Part shown: one piece after another, positions 46,715 to 55,629 of the stretch
How positions within the stretch are numbered: position 1 is the stretch's first letter
Layout: every line of letters begins with the position of its first letter
Source: Shewanella sp. VB17
Lineage (GTDB): Bacteria > Pseudomonadota > Gammaproteobacteria > Enterobacterales > Shewanellaceae
Direction: 5' to 3'
Assembly (NCBI RefSeq): GCF_013248905.1
Contig: NZ_JABRVS010000001.1
Location: 3,596,001 to 3,660,000, forward strand
Length of the DNA stretch: 64,000 nt
Position numbers and translations under genes: made by a program
The notes under the pieces: model-generated
Told to the model about the DNA's origin: nothing
Database searches by the model: none
Seen by the model: only the letters and a program-made list of their open reading frames with translations

Positions 46715-47632
46715 ATGAAACAGCATAATATTACTAAAGCCGTTATCCCAGTCGCAGGACTCGGAACAAGGATGCTTCCAGCAACGAAAGCTATTCCAAA
46801 AGAAATGTTACCTATTGTTGATAAGCCACTAATACAATATGTTGTTAATGAAGCAATTAGTGCTGGGATCAACGAAATAGTCTTAGTGACCCACGCAAGT
46901 AAGAACCCCATAGAGAATCATTTTGACACCAGTTTTGAACTTGAAGCCCAATTGGAGCGAAGAGTAAAACGTCAATTACTGTCAGAAGTCCAATCTATCT
47001 GTCCTAAAGGTGTCACTGTGATCAGCGTACGACAATCACAAGCCAAAGGCTTAGGTCATGCCATTTTATGTGCGAAATCTGTCATAGGTCATGCGCCTTT
47101 TGCTGTGCTCTTACCCGATGTATTGGTCGATGAAGCCAGCTGCGATCTGCGTAAAGATAATCTTGCCGAAATGGTCAAGCTATACCATCAAACTAAAACA
47201 GGCCAAATCATGGTTGAAGGAGTACCAGAAAATCAAGTGGACCAATATGGTATTGCCGATATCAATGGATACGATCTTCAACCCGGCGAGTCAACTCCTT
47301 TAAGCCAACTGATAGAAAAGCCACCTAAGTATAAAGCTCCCTCAAACTTAGCCGTTGTGGGTCGCTATATTTTACCCGCTGATATTTGGCCATTATTAGC
47401 AAAAACCCCCGCAGGTGCAGGTGATGAAATACAGTTAACTGATGCCATTGCTATGTTAATGGAGCAGCAGACGGTAAATGCTTACTATATGCAAGGTAAA
47501 AGTCATGATTGTGGTAATAAGCAAGGTTATATGCAAGCCAATGTTGAACATGGTCTTCGCCATAAAGAGATCGGAAAAGACTTTAAACAATATCTTAAAC
47601 AATTAGTTAACGAATTCGACAAGGAACAATAG
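46715..47632 (+). CDS. galU: UTP-glucose-1-phosphate uridylyltransferase
   Basis: A 305-residue nucleotidyltransferase making UDP-glucose. N-terminal AVIPVAGLGTRMLPATKAIPKEMLP is the nucleotide-binding signature. The segments VGRYILPADIW and DAIAMLMEQ are typical. It is followed 2 bp later by galE, so the pair is cotranscribed. Their products feed surface polysaccharide synthesis. Confidence 0.95.
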   Translation: MKQHNITKAVIPVAGLGTRMLPATKAIPKEMLPIVDKPLIQYVVNEAISAGINEIVLVTHASKNPIENHFDTSFELEAQLERRVKRQLLSEVQSICPKGVTVISVRQSQAKGLGHAILCAKSVIGHAPFAVLLPDVLVDEASCDLRKDNLAEMVKLYHQTKTGQIMVEGVPENQVDQYGIADINGYDLQPGESTPLSQLIEKPPKYKAPSNLAVVGRYILPADIWPLLAKTPAGAGDEIQLTDAIAMLMEQQTVNAYYMQGKSHDCGNKQGYMQANVEHGLRHKEIGKDFKQYLKQLVNEFDKEQ

Positions 47633-47634
47633 CG

Positions 47635-48651
47635 ATGACAATTTTAATTACCGGCGGTGCCGGCTATATTGGTAGCCATACTGCAGTAGAACTCTTAAAT
47701 GCTAATCAGAGTATTATTGTCATCGATAACTTAGTCAATTCAAGTATCGAAGCCCTGTACAGAGTTGAGACTATCACGGGTAAATCGGTCACTTTTTATC
47801 AAGGCGATGTATTAAACAAAGCTTTTCTTCAAAAAGTGTTTACCGATCATCCCATTGAATCGGTCATTCACTTTGCAGGTTTGAAAGCGGTTGGTGAATC
47901 TGTCGCCCAACCACTGCGTTATTATGAAAACAATGTCTCTGGCACCTTGGTCTTATGCGAAGTCATGGCGGAAAACAATGTCAAAAATTTAGTGTTTAGC
48001 TCATCGGCAACCGTTTATGGTGATCCTGTTAGTTTGCCCATTACTGAAGACTTCCCTACAGGGGCCACAAACCCTTATGGCCAGTCTAAGTTAATGGTAG
48101 AAAACATTCTTGATGATCTTCATCGCTCAGATCCAAGTTGGAATATCGCCAGACTGCGTTACTTTAATCCAGTAGGAGCACACGCTAGCGGGTCTATCGG
48201 TGAAGATCCTAACGACATTCCAAACAATTTAATGCCTTTTATTGCACAAGTCGCAATAGGAAAAAGGGATGCACTCAACATTTTTGGTGATGATTATGAC
48301 ACCCATGATGGCACTGGCGTACGCGACTATATCCATGTTGTCGATCTTGCCGTAGGCCATCTAAAAGCACTAGATAAGCTCAGTAAAAAACCTGGCTTAG
48401 TGACCTACAACTTAGGCACTGGCATAGGTTATAGCGTGATTGATATGGTTAATGCTTTTGAAAAAGCTAGCGGTAAAAGCATTGACTATCAAATTGTGGC
48501 ACGCCGTCCAGGTGATATTGCAGCGTGTTACGCCGATCCCTTAAAAGCAAAAAATGAGTTAGGTTGGCAAGCAAATCACACCCTTGAGGATATGGCTCAG
48601 AGCAGTTGGCATTGGCAATCGAAGAATCCAAATGGATATGCTAGCCGTTAA
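47635..48651 (+). CDS. galE: UDP-glucose 4-epimerase
   Basis: A 338-residue short-chain-dehydrogenase epimerase interconverting UDP-glucose and UDP-galactose. NAD motif GGAGYIGSH near residue 7, catalytic SSSATVYGD and the Y-x3-K of NPYGQSKL. The length equals E. coli GalE (338). It directly follows galU. Confidence 0.96.
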   Translation: MTILITGGAGYIGSHTAVELLNANQSIIVIDNLVNSSIEALYRVETITGKSVTFYQGDVLNKAFLQKVFTDHPIESVIHFAGLKAVGESVAQPLRYYENNVSGTLVLCEVMAENNVKNLVFSSSATVYGDPVSLPITEDFPTGATNPYGQSKLMVENILDDLHRSDPSWNIARLRYFNPVGAHASGSIGEDPNDIPNNLMPFIAQVAIGKRDALNIFGDDYDTHDGTGVRDYIHVVDLAVGHLKALDKLSKKPGLVTYNLGTGIGYSVIDMVNAFEKASGKSIDYQIVARRPGDIAACYADPLKAKNELGWQANHTLEDMAQSSWHWQSKNPNGYASR

Positions 48652-48717
48652 ATTAAAAAAACTGTGTCTACAGCCGCCCTATTCTGAAGACACTAAAGAG
48701 CGTTTTGGAACAATAAA

Positions 48718-48898
48718 ATGAGTATCGTCGCGACCTTTTAATCGTAGTCGTAGTCATACTAATGCCATACATCTGCCTTGGAGCCATCATGAGACTGCGT
48801 TTGCCTGCATCGGCAAAAGATGTGATGAATGTGTCCAAACCTGTGAAACACCAGTTGTAATGCTCAAAGGTGACGGTTATATAAAGCCAAAAAAATGA
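48718..48898 (+). pseudogene. napF ferredoxin remnant
   Basis: The frame ending at TGA 48898 reads LPWSHHETAFACIGKRCDECVQTCETPVVMLKGDGY. This matches the start of NapF-type ferredoxins (…PWS…E..F…C..C..C…CP…V..GDGG), including the first iron-sulfur cysteines. At the 5' end ATGAGT-AT-CGTCGCGACCTTTT-AATCG would read MSRRDLFNR if two bases were removed and one T added. The protein also ends early, lacking the later 4Fe-4S motifs. It is a decayed gene fragment between galE and the bactofilin gene. Confidence 0.75.
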
Positions 48899-48981
48899 CA
48901 AGGTAACGCCAAATATTAGTGCTTCTTTTACTATTAAATTAAGGTTAATATCTTTTCATCTAGAAGTGATATTAAGAATTT

Positions 48982-49380
48982 ATGTTTGCTAAAAAAAGCG
49001 CCAGTACTGGACTGACTTTTGTTGCTCAAGGCACAATATTGTCAGGAGAAAGCCACTTTGCAGGGGAAGCCCTTATTGGAGGAGAGCTTTACGGTAAAAT
49101 AAGCTCCACAGGAAAAATAACCATTGAAATCGATGGCTATATAGAGGGAGAACTTAGCTGTAATGAGTTAAAAGTCTCTGGGAATTTCAAAGGCAAACTC
49201 AAATGCGACAAGCTACACATTACCCATACAGGCACTGTCGAAGGAGAGGTTGCCTGTGAATCGATGGAGATTCTTGAAGGCGGACAATTTATTGGTATGA
49301 GAGTCAGAGAAGAGATCAGCTTGCTCAATACACAAGAGAAAAATAATACCAACATCGAAGCTGAGCTACAAATCAATTAA
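48982..49380 (+). CDS. Bactofilin (polymer-forming cytoskeletal protein)
   Basis: A 132-residue protein with the right-handed beta-helix repeats of bactofilins (FVAQGTILSGESHFAGEALIGGELYGKI, IDGYIEGELSCNELKVSG in pattern) and short charged tails. Bactofilins polymerise without nucleotide and act in cell shape or stalk and polysaccharide localisation. No peptidoglycan hydrolase partner is adjacent. Confidence 0.92.
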   Translation: MFAKKSASTGLTFVAQGTILSGESHFAGEALIGGELYGKISSTGKITIEIDGYIEGELSCNELKVSGNFKGKLKCDKLHITHTGTVEGEVACESMEILEGGQFIGMRVREEISLLNTQEKNNTNIEAELQIN

Positions 49381-49473
49381 TCAAATAGGACTGAGGATAA
49401 ACACGGACGTTTAGGTCTATTTAACATATTTTATAGTGATTAACCGGACTTCTTTATAACCAACAGCACAGTA

Positions 49474-50166
49474 TTAATCTACTTTATCACACCAAGCTGC
49501 CTCCCTGATTTGTTGTTGATAACGCTTCAATAACGCTAAAAACTCTCGTGGTTCTGTACCTAAGCAATCGAAGGGGAGGTAAAGATGATAACCTAAGTTT
49601 CGATTGAGCATCTCACTCCGGTGACCAAACATGGCAAGCACACCTCTATATCGCTCATCATGAACGAGCAAGGGAGTAAATTCAGCGTTAAGGTGATCCT
49701 CCAGTACTACTAGGTTTTCATCTAATGCCACCGCTGACATCAATAAAGGACGTTGCTCAGTCAATAACCCAATAGCAAGCCGAGCAGGAATGATATCCAA
49801 CACAGGATTAATTTTTTTTAACCGTATTCCAATAAAAAGTAATTCAATATTACCAACATTTCCTAGGCTTTGTGGGATGTCGATACGCTGAACATTATCC
49901 CAGTCGATCAACAAATTACCTCGTCGATGGTGGTAACATAGCCCCGCTGCAGACAAGGTAATCGTCACTTCTGGTTCAAGCTGTTTTGACACCCCTATAA
50001 CGGTAGCAATAATGCCTAAAGAAAAAGCACATAAACCTGGAGCAAAAAATGCGGCAGAACTAAGAAATAAAGCTAACCCTAACATCATCCCAACAAAGCC
50101 TACGCAAGTCAGTGTTATTGCATTTCGCTTCACATCTGAACGAATTTTTACGACTTCAATACTCAA
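49474..50166 (-). CDS. DUF2982-type membrane protein
   Basis: A 230-residue protein with two hydrophobic segments near residues 14-60 followed by a soluble domain (TITLSAAGLCYHHRRGNLLIDWDNVQRIDIPQ). It resembles the uncharacterised DUF2982 family of Shewanella and relatives. Function unknown. It lies 22 bp after the ElyC/YdcF-type gene, likely in the same transcript. Confidence 0.7.
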   Translation of the reverse strand: MSIEVVKIRSDVKRNAITLTCVGFVGMMLGLALFLSSAAFFAPGLCAFSLGIIATVIGVSKQLEPEVTITLSAAGLCYHHRRGNLLIDWDNVQRIDIPQSLGNVGNIELLFIGIRLKKINPVLDIIPARLAIGLLTEQRPLLMSAVALDENLVVLEDHLNAEFTPLLVHDERYRGVLAMFGHRSEMLNRNLGYHLYLPFDCLGTEPREFLALLKRYQQQIREAAWCDKVD

Positions 50167-50188
50167 AAATTAATCCTAAATGCTCATA

Positions 50189-50980
50189 TTACTTCGTTTG
50201 TCTGTCAAGAGCTTGGCTCATAACGTCATTATTATTATGGTTAAGTCTAAACCAAAGCTGACCAACGTATTCATGAATAGCCCGTTGTGATGACAATAAA
50301 TTACTGGCATCTAATTGCCACCACCACCCCTGCCGAGTAATAAAATCTGTGGGTGCGGCTTCAGGATTCAAATCACTGTGGTTAAAAATAGCCATCGCAC
50401 GAGGCATATGGCTAGCCGAGGTCACTAGTCTAAAGGCTGTATGACCAAACTTCTCTTTGAAAAAGACCGCTTCTTCTATCGTATCTTTCGCCAACGGCAA
50501 GGTCATAATACGTTCTCTAGCAACACCCAGTTCAACTGCAGCGTCAGCCATTATATCAGCATGTGAACGCGTGCCCTCTTTTCCACTCCAACCACTGACC
50601 ACCAATGTACAATCATGGCATAAATGCAATTGACGAACACCTTCATTTAGTCTGGCCAATGCCGTCGAAGACAGTTGCTGTATGGCGATAGTAGACACCG
50701 AGTCATCATGCCCACTGCCTAATACCATCACGACCCCCCCCTTAGAAATGGCATGACTGTTGACCGCATATTGCCTTTCAAGTGGGAAGCTCAGTAAATT
50801 GCTGCCCGGTGTTGAGCTTAAAAATACCAACAAGACAATAACAAGGGATAATACGCTACGAATAAACCTTTTATCCCAAACCGCGATTAACACCAACAAT
50901 AAAAGGAGTACAAGTAAGGGAACTGGCATGAACAATTGAGAGAGTATTTTCTTTAGCCAAAACATAATATCTAGCATCAA
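50189..50980 (-). CDS. elyC: ElyC/YdcF family (DUF218) envelope protein
   Basis: A 263-residue inner-membrane protein with two N-terminal membrane helices (about residues 17-60) and a DUF218 domain: VVMVLGSGHDDS, LARLNEGVRQL, VVSGWSGKEGTRSHADIMADAA, TIEEAVFF and LVTSASHMPRAM. Its E. coli homologue affects peptidoglycan and lipid-carrier metabolism. The symbol is by similarity only. Confidence 0.8.
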   Translation of the reverse strand: MMLDIMFWLKKILSQLFMPVPLLVLLLLLVLIAVWDKRFIRSVLSLVIVLLVFLSSTPGSNLLSFPLERQYAVNSHAISKGGVVMVLGSGHDDSVSTIAIQQLSSTALARLNEGVRQLHLCHDCTLVVSGWSGKEGTRSHADIMADAAVELGVARERIMTLPLAKDTIEEAVFFKEKFGHTAFRLVTSASHMPRAMAIFNHSDLNPEAAPTDFITRQGWWWQLDASNLLSSQRAIHEYVGQLWFRLNHNNNDVMSQALDRQTK

Positions 50981-51044
50981 TATAATGAATCCTCGCCTAT
51001 TCTAGCAATTCCTCAGCCCGACTCAAAGCGATTGTTACTAGCGT

Positions 51045-51935
51045 TCACCACAACCAAGCTGCGCCTCGCACTCCTGAAGAGCCTCCATGTAAATTTTGCA
51101 CAACGACTGTACGGCACTCGCCACCAAGTACATATTTAGAGAGAACGTCAGGTAACAAGGGATAAATTGATTGAATATTAGAGACTCCCCCCCCTAACAC
51201 AATCACATCAGGATCGAGGATATTAATCACATGTGCCAATGATCGCGCGAGTCGATCAATATACCGTTCAAATGCAGATTTAGCTAAATGATCGCCCTGT
51301 TCAACTAAAGCAGCAATTTCTATTGCGCTGTCAGCTTTCCCGCCAGCAGCATTAAAGTCTCTCACCAATCCGGTACCTGAAATAAAGGTTTCAATGCAAT
51401 TACTATTGCCACAAAAACACGACGTGCTATTGAACTCATCAAGGCTCATCCAAGGTAAAGGATTGTGCCCCCATTCACCTCCAATCCCATTACCACCAGC
51501 ATGCACCTTACCATTGATAGCAATACCCGCTCCACATCCAGTGCCTATAATCACTCCGAATACAACACCTTGACTTGCTGCAGCACCATCCACAGCCTCC
51601 GAAACAGTAAAGCAATTAGCATCATTAGCCACCCTCACTTCTCGGCTGAGTCGTTCGCCTAAATCGACATCTAATGGATGACCGTTAATCCACGTAGAAT
51701 TAGCATTTTTAACCAAACCTGAATAAGGGGAAATAACACCAGGGATCCCAACACCCACAGTACCGGTTAGGCCTAATGACGCCTCAACTTCATTCACAAG
51801 AGATTCTATCGCATTTACTGTTGCCAAATACTCTCGTGGAGTCGGGATACGTTTACGAAAAAGCTCATCTCCTTTACTGTTTAACGCCACTATTTCAATT
51901 TTGGTTCCACCAAGATCAACACCCATTCGCAACAT
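51045..51935 (-). CDS. mak: ROK-family sugar kinase (fructokinase-like)
   Basis: A 296-residue ROK kinase: phosphate loop GVDLGGTKIE, catalytic region VANDANCFTVSEA, FGVIIGTGCGAGI, and the zinc motif GHNPLPW plus CFCGNSNCIETF. It is closest in pattern to the manno(fructo)kinase Mak of E. coli, phosphorylating fructose or a similar hexose. A glucokinase- or NagK-type specificity is not excluded. Confidence 0.85.
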   Translation of the reverse strand: MLRMGVDLGGTKIEIVALNSKGDELFRKRIPTPREYLATVNAIESLVNEVEASLGLTGTVGVGIPGVISPYSGLVKNANSTWINGHPLDVDLGERLSREVRVANDANCFTVSEAVDGAAASQGVVFGVIIGTGCGAGIAINGKVHAGGNGIGGEWGHNPLPWMSLDEFNSTSCFCGNSNCIETFISGTGLVRDFNAAGGKADSAIEIAALVEQGDHLAKSAFERYIDRLARSLAHVINILDPDVIVLGGGVSNIQSIYPLLPDVLSKYVLGGECRTVVVQNLHGGSSGVRGAAWLW

Positions 51936-52272
51936 TTATTCTGCTCCACAACGATTTTATTTTCAAGATAATGAATATAAGCTCTATCTACCCAAGTAGC
52001 GAGTATTTGGCTCCACTCATTGATACCAATGACATTCAGCACCACACTCACTGGACCACTGCGTAGATTAACACCGTAAACACAATTTTAACCCACAAAG
52101 GAAACCAAATAAGTACACCCAAGCACCAAACAAAAAACAAATATGAATCAAAAATAGGTTGATCATCATTAACATTGCTTTTATTATTCATTTGTTACTA
52201 CACGTCACACACCTAGTCTTCTCCCATTATATTAATTGCTTTAGAATGCGCTTAATATCAAAAGGGGTCCCA
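51936..52272. other. Intergenic region upstream of the Wzi-like gene
   Basis: About 340 AT-rich bp between divergent genes. No clear sigma-70 or sigma-54 promoter, and no copy of the 13-bp palindrome seen at 60212, was found here. Confidence 0.5.
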
Positions 52273-53739
52273 ATGAAAATTAAATTATTGTCCAGCCTAT
52301 TACTATTCGGCTGCAGTTCAATACAGGCGGCTTGGTGGGTTGAACCTAACAGTTTGGCACTACGAGCAGATATCCAATTGCTAGCTGATACCGGTATCAT
52401 TCTCCAACCTGTTACCACTTATCCTCTTATGTGGGATGGATTAAAACAAGACATGGACAAGACCAATAAGTCCAAGTTGAACGATCATCAATTATCGGCC
52501 TTCGAGCGTATCATTACCGCTTACAACAAAGATCATCGAAAAGTTAGCACAAAAGTAGGCTTGGCCGTCGCATCCGACACCACTCGTTTTAATGGCTTTG
52601 GCCAAGATTATCGCGATAAAGCAGAAACTTTTATCAGTGCCGAAGTCACTCAAGACTGGTTTAGTGGTCGTTTATCAGCAAGTTATCATGATGATCCTAT
52701 AGACGGTAACAGTACACGTTTAGACAATAGTTTTGCCGCTGTCATGCTTGGAAATTGGATAGTAAGTGCTGGAGCACAACAGAAATACTGGGGTCCGGGA
52801 TGGGACACAGGACTTATTCAAACAACCAATGCACGCCCTATGCCAGGGATCACCTTTAGCCGAAATAACAGCCAATCATTCGAAACACCGATGCTTAATT
52901 GGATTGGCCCTTGGACATTTACCACCAGCTTTAGTGAAATGGAAAGCGGCCGAGCAGTACCAAATGCTAAACATTGGGGCGCTCGCGGCACACTCCGACC
53001 AATTTCTAAACTAGAAGTCGGCTTTTCATGGACCATGCAGTGGGGAGGTGAGGGCTACGGGAACAGTTTAGATGATTGGTGGGATGGTTTGTTTAATGGT
53101 GGAGAAGATGAATCAACGCTAGAAAATGGACAAGAGAACATGCTCGCAGGCTATGATTTTCGCTGGTCTGATACCGCTTTTGGGATCCCGTATGGCATTT
53201 ATTATGAGCGTATTCATGAAGATTACCATAATGGTAAACACAAGCTTATTAACGCCTCAAACATGGGAGGGATTGATTTTGTCTTAAGTAAACTGAATAC
53301 TCGCATTTTTATCGAATATGCCGACACCAAAGCAGCTTGCGGCGCAAGTAGTCAAGTTTATAACTGCATGTATGAACATGGATTCTATCGAAGTGGCTAC
53401 CGATACTACGGTAAGAGCTTAGGCAGCACTTATGATAACGATTCTGAAACCTTAGTCATAGGTGGTATCACTCAACTCGGTGGTGAACAACATATTACCA
53501 ATAAATTCCGTTGGTTGAGACTCAATACTGATGCTTCAGATACTGCAAGCACAGAAGGAGGCAACCCTCTATCACGGGGTGAATACGAACGCGTCTATCA
53601 ATTCGATACCAGTTACCATCGCCCTTTTTATGAGGGAACGTTAAAAGTCGGTGGTACCTTAGGCTACAGCCAATATATCTACAATGGTGGTAATGATTGG
53701 GATACTACGGTTTACGCAGGTTGGGAAAGAAGCTTCTAG
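52273..53739 (+). CDS. Wzi-family capsule assembly outer-membrane protein
   Basis: A 488-residue protein with a signal peptide (MKIKLLSSLLLFGCSSIQAAWW), then a segment WVEPNSLALRADIQLLADTGII typical of the Wzi family, and a long series of amphipathic strands ending YAGWERSF with a terminal phenylalanine. It probably forms an outer-membrane barrel that anchors surface polysaccharide. The start at 52273 follows AAGGGG. The frame is open 38 codons upstream, but those lack secretion logic. It converges with the sigma-54 regulator. Confidence 0.85.
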   Translation: MKIKLLSSLLLFGCSSIQAAWWVEPNSLALRADIQLLADTGIILQPVTTYPLMWDGLKQDMDKTNKSKLNDHQLSAFERIITAYNKDHRKVSTKVGLAVASDTTRFNGFGQDYRDKAETFISAEVTQDWFSGRLSASYHDDPIDGNSTRLDNSFAAVMLGNWIVSAGAQQKYWGPGWDTGLIQTTNARPMPGITFSRNNSQSFETPMLNWIGPWTFTTSFSEMESGRAVPNAKHWGARGTLRPISKLEVGFSWTMQWGGEGYGNSLDDWWDGLFNGGEDESTLENGQENMLAGYDFRWSDTAFGIPYGIYYERIHEDYHNGKHKLINASNMGGIDFVLSKLNTRIFIEYADTKAACGASSQVYNCMYEHGFYRSGYRYYGKSLGSTYDNDSETLVIGGITQLGGEQHITNKFRWLRLNTDASDTASTEGGNPLSRGEYERVYQFDTSYHRPFYEGTLKVGGTLGYSQYIYNGGNDWDTTVYAGWERSF

Positions 53740-53752
53740 CTAATATAGGAAT

Positions 53753-53783
53753 AAAGCCTTAGCTGATAAAAACTAAGGCTTTA
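53753..53783. terminator. Bidirectional terminator between Wzi-like gene and regulator
   Basis: The stem AAAGCCTTAG/CTAAGGCTTT with a T-rich flank lies between two converging genes. Confidence 0.75.
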
Positions 53784-53846
53784 TATTAATTCGAAAAATG
53801 GCTTGTCCGAACTCCCTAATGGAAACATCAAAATCTTTAAATAGAG

Positions 53847-55346
53847 CTAATTTTCAGAAATAACATTCTGTAATTCTTCCCAACTTTGACGTTTGCGATA
53901 GATAGTTGACGCGCTAATGTCCAATAGTGCCGCAGCTTTAGGCACATTGCCATCACATTGTTTTATCGCAGCTTCTATTGTTTGCTTCTCCGAGAGCCAT
54001 AAAGGAATAATTTGTTCGTTGTCTAGACTCTGATTACCTGAAGATTCAGCGGTACAACGTTTAACATCAGTACCTTCAGCAGCAGAAGATGAGATAGGAG
54101 GCATTAAACAAGCCTTATTCTCAGTTTGAACACCAATCAACGGCTGCACTAAAGTCGTACTACTTGTAGAAGTAAGTTGTGGCGGTAACATTGATACTTC
54201 AACAACATCCGATGAATTAAGGACAACAACTTGCCTAATGACATTTTGCAACTGGCGAACATTACCCGGCCAACCATAGTTTTGTAAGATTTTTTTCGTA
54301 TCAGCACTGAATGTTTTAAACCCTTTTCCTTCTTCTGCATTATATTCTTTCAACAACTTTGTCGCCAACAATAAAATATCCTTCCCTCTCATTCGCAAAG
54401 CAGGTAATTCTATCGGGATAACATGCAGCCGATAAAAAAGGTCTTCTCGAAAGCGCCCTTTTTTAACTTCATTCCAAGGATCTTTATTCGTTGCACTGAC
54501 AAACCGTACATCAACCTTTTCCTCTTTGACTCCTCCCACCTTTTGAAAAATACCGGTTTGAATAAAACGCAGTAATTTACTTTGAAGTTCAAGATCCATT
54601 TCACAAATTTCATCGAGAAAAAGCGTGCCATTATCGGCACGATTAGCCGCGCCTTCTCTATTGGCTATGGCCCCAGTAAACGCCCCTTTGGTATGACCAA
54701 ATATTTCACTTTCAATTAAATCTTTGGGAATAGAAGCACAATTAAGTGCTACAAAAGCATTATTTCGTCTATTTCCTGCATGATGGATGGCGTGAGCACA
54801 AACCTCTTTACCCGTGCCACTTTCACCAACAATAAAAACCGATGCTTTGCTACTGGTAACACAATCGATGGTTTTATACACCGTTTGCATCGACAAAGAC
54901 TCACCGATAAATCCCATATAATTGGCTTTAGGCAGGCTTTGTTCATATTTTGCGACTAAATTGACCAATTGACGCTGCTTTAATGCATTTCTAACCGTAA
55001 TCGATAAACGTTTTGCATCAAAAGGTTTCAGTAAAAAATCAAACGCACCTGATTTCATCGACTCTACGGCCAAATCTATCGTGCCATGGGCAGTGATCAT
55101 TATCACAGTGATCTCGGGGTAAGATGTTTGAACTTTTAGCAAAATATCCATGCCAGACATATCGGGCAATTTAATATCAAGTACTAAAAGATCGGGTTGC
55201 CATTGACTCAATTCTGTTAACGCATCTTCCCCATGATTGACATGAGTCACACAGGCTCCCTCTACGCGTAAGTATTCCGTATATAGCGCACCGAGTGACA
55301 TGCTATCCTCCACCAACAATGCAGTAAACGATTGATTATAAGACAT
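53847..55346 (-). CDS. LuxO/SypG-type sigma-54 response regulator
   Basis: A 499-residue activator. Receiver domain (1-120) with phospho-acceptor D57 in LLVLDIKLPDM. AAA+ domain with Walker A GESGTGKE, an intact sigma-54 contact loop GAFTGA and GTLFLDEICEM. A ~70-residue linker follows, then a C-terminal helix-turn-helix IEAAIKQCDGNVPKAAALLD…STIYRKRQSW like that of LuxO and SypG. It should activate sigma-54 promoters when phosphorylated, most likely by the Hpt-ending kinase upstream (283-bp gap). Candidate targets are the promoters at 60301 and 62337. Confidence 0.92.
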   Translation of the reverse strand: MSYNQSFTALLVEDSMSLGALYTEYLRVEGACVTHVNHGEDALTELSQWQPDLLVLDIKLPDMSGMDILLKVQTSYPEITVIMITAHGTIDLAVESMKSGAFDFLLKPFDAKRLSITVRNALKQRQLVNLVAKYEQSLPKANYMGFIGESLSMQTVYKTIDCVTSSKASVFIVGESGTGKEVCAHAIHHAGNRRNNAFVALNCASIPKDLIESEIFGHTKGAFTGAIANREGAANRADNGTLFLDEICEMDLELQSKLLRFIQTGIFQKVGGVKEEKVDVRFVSATNKDPWNEVKKGRFREDLFYRLHVIPIELPALRMRGKDILLLATKLLKEYNAEEGKGFKTFSADTKKILQNYGWPGNVRQLQNVIRQVVVLNSSDVVEVSMLPPQLTSTSSTTLVQPLIGVQTENKACLMPPISSSAAEGTDVKRCTAESSGNQSLDNEQIIPLWLSEKQTIEAAIKQCDGNVPKAAALLDISASTIYRKRQSWEELQNVISEN

Positions 55347-55629
55347 ATATACCTTAATCTCGCGTAAAAATTCTCAGTCCTGTATTTGAAAGAAGACAAG
55401 GACGCTCATAACACATTTTTCACCATAATATTTTACCGTAATAAATCACTACACGGCCTCAAGATACTACATACTGCACGTCGATAAATTCAGCATCAGA
55501 ACTGTCCCTAACTGCTAGCATGTCAGATGTGACTTACAATCATGATTCAAATCCCTTAGATAACCAGTCACCTCCAACAAAGTAAACCATTGAACCGTGA
55601 TTTTCTATTTCATCACACAGAGCAATTAT

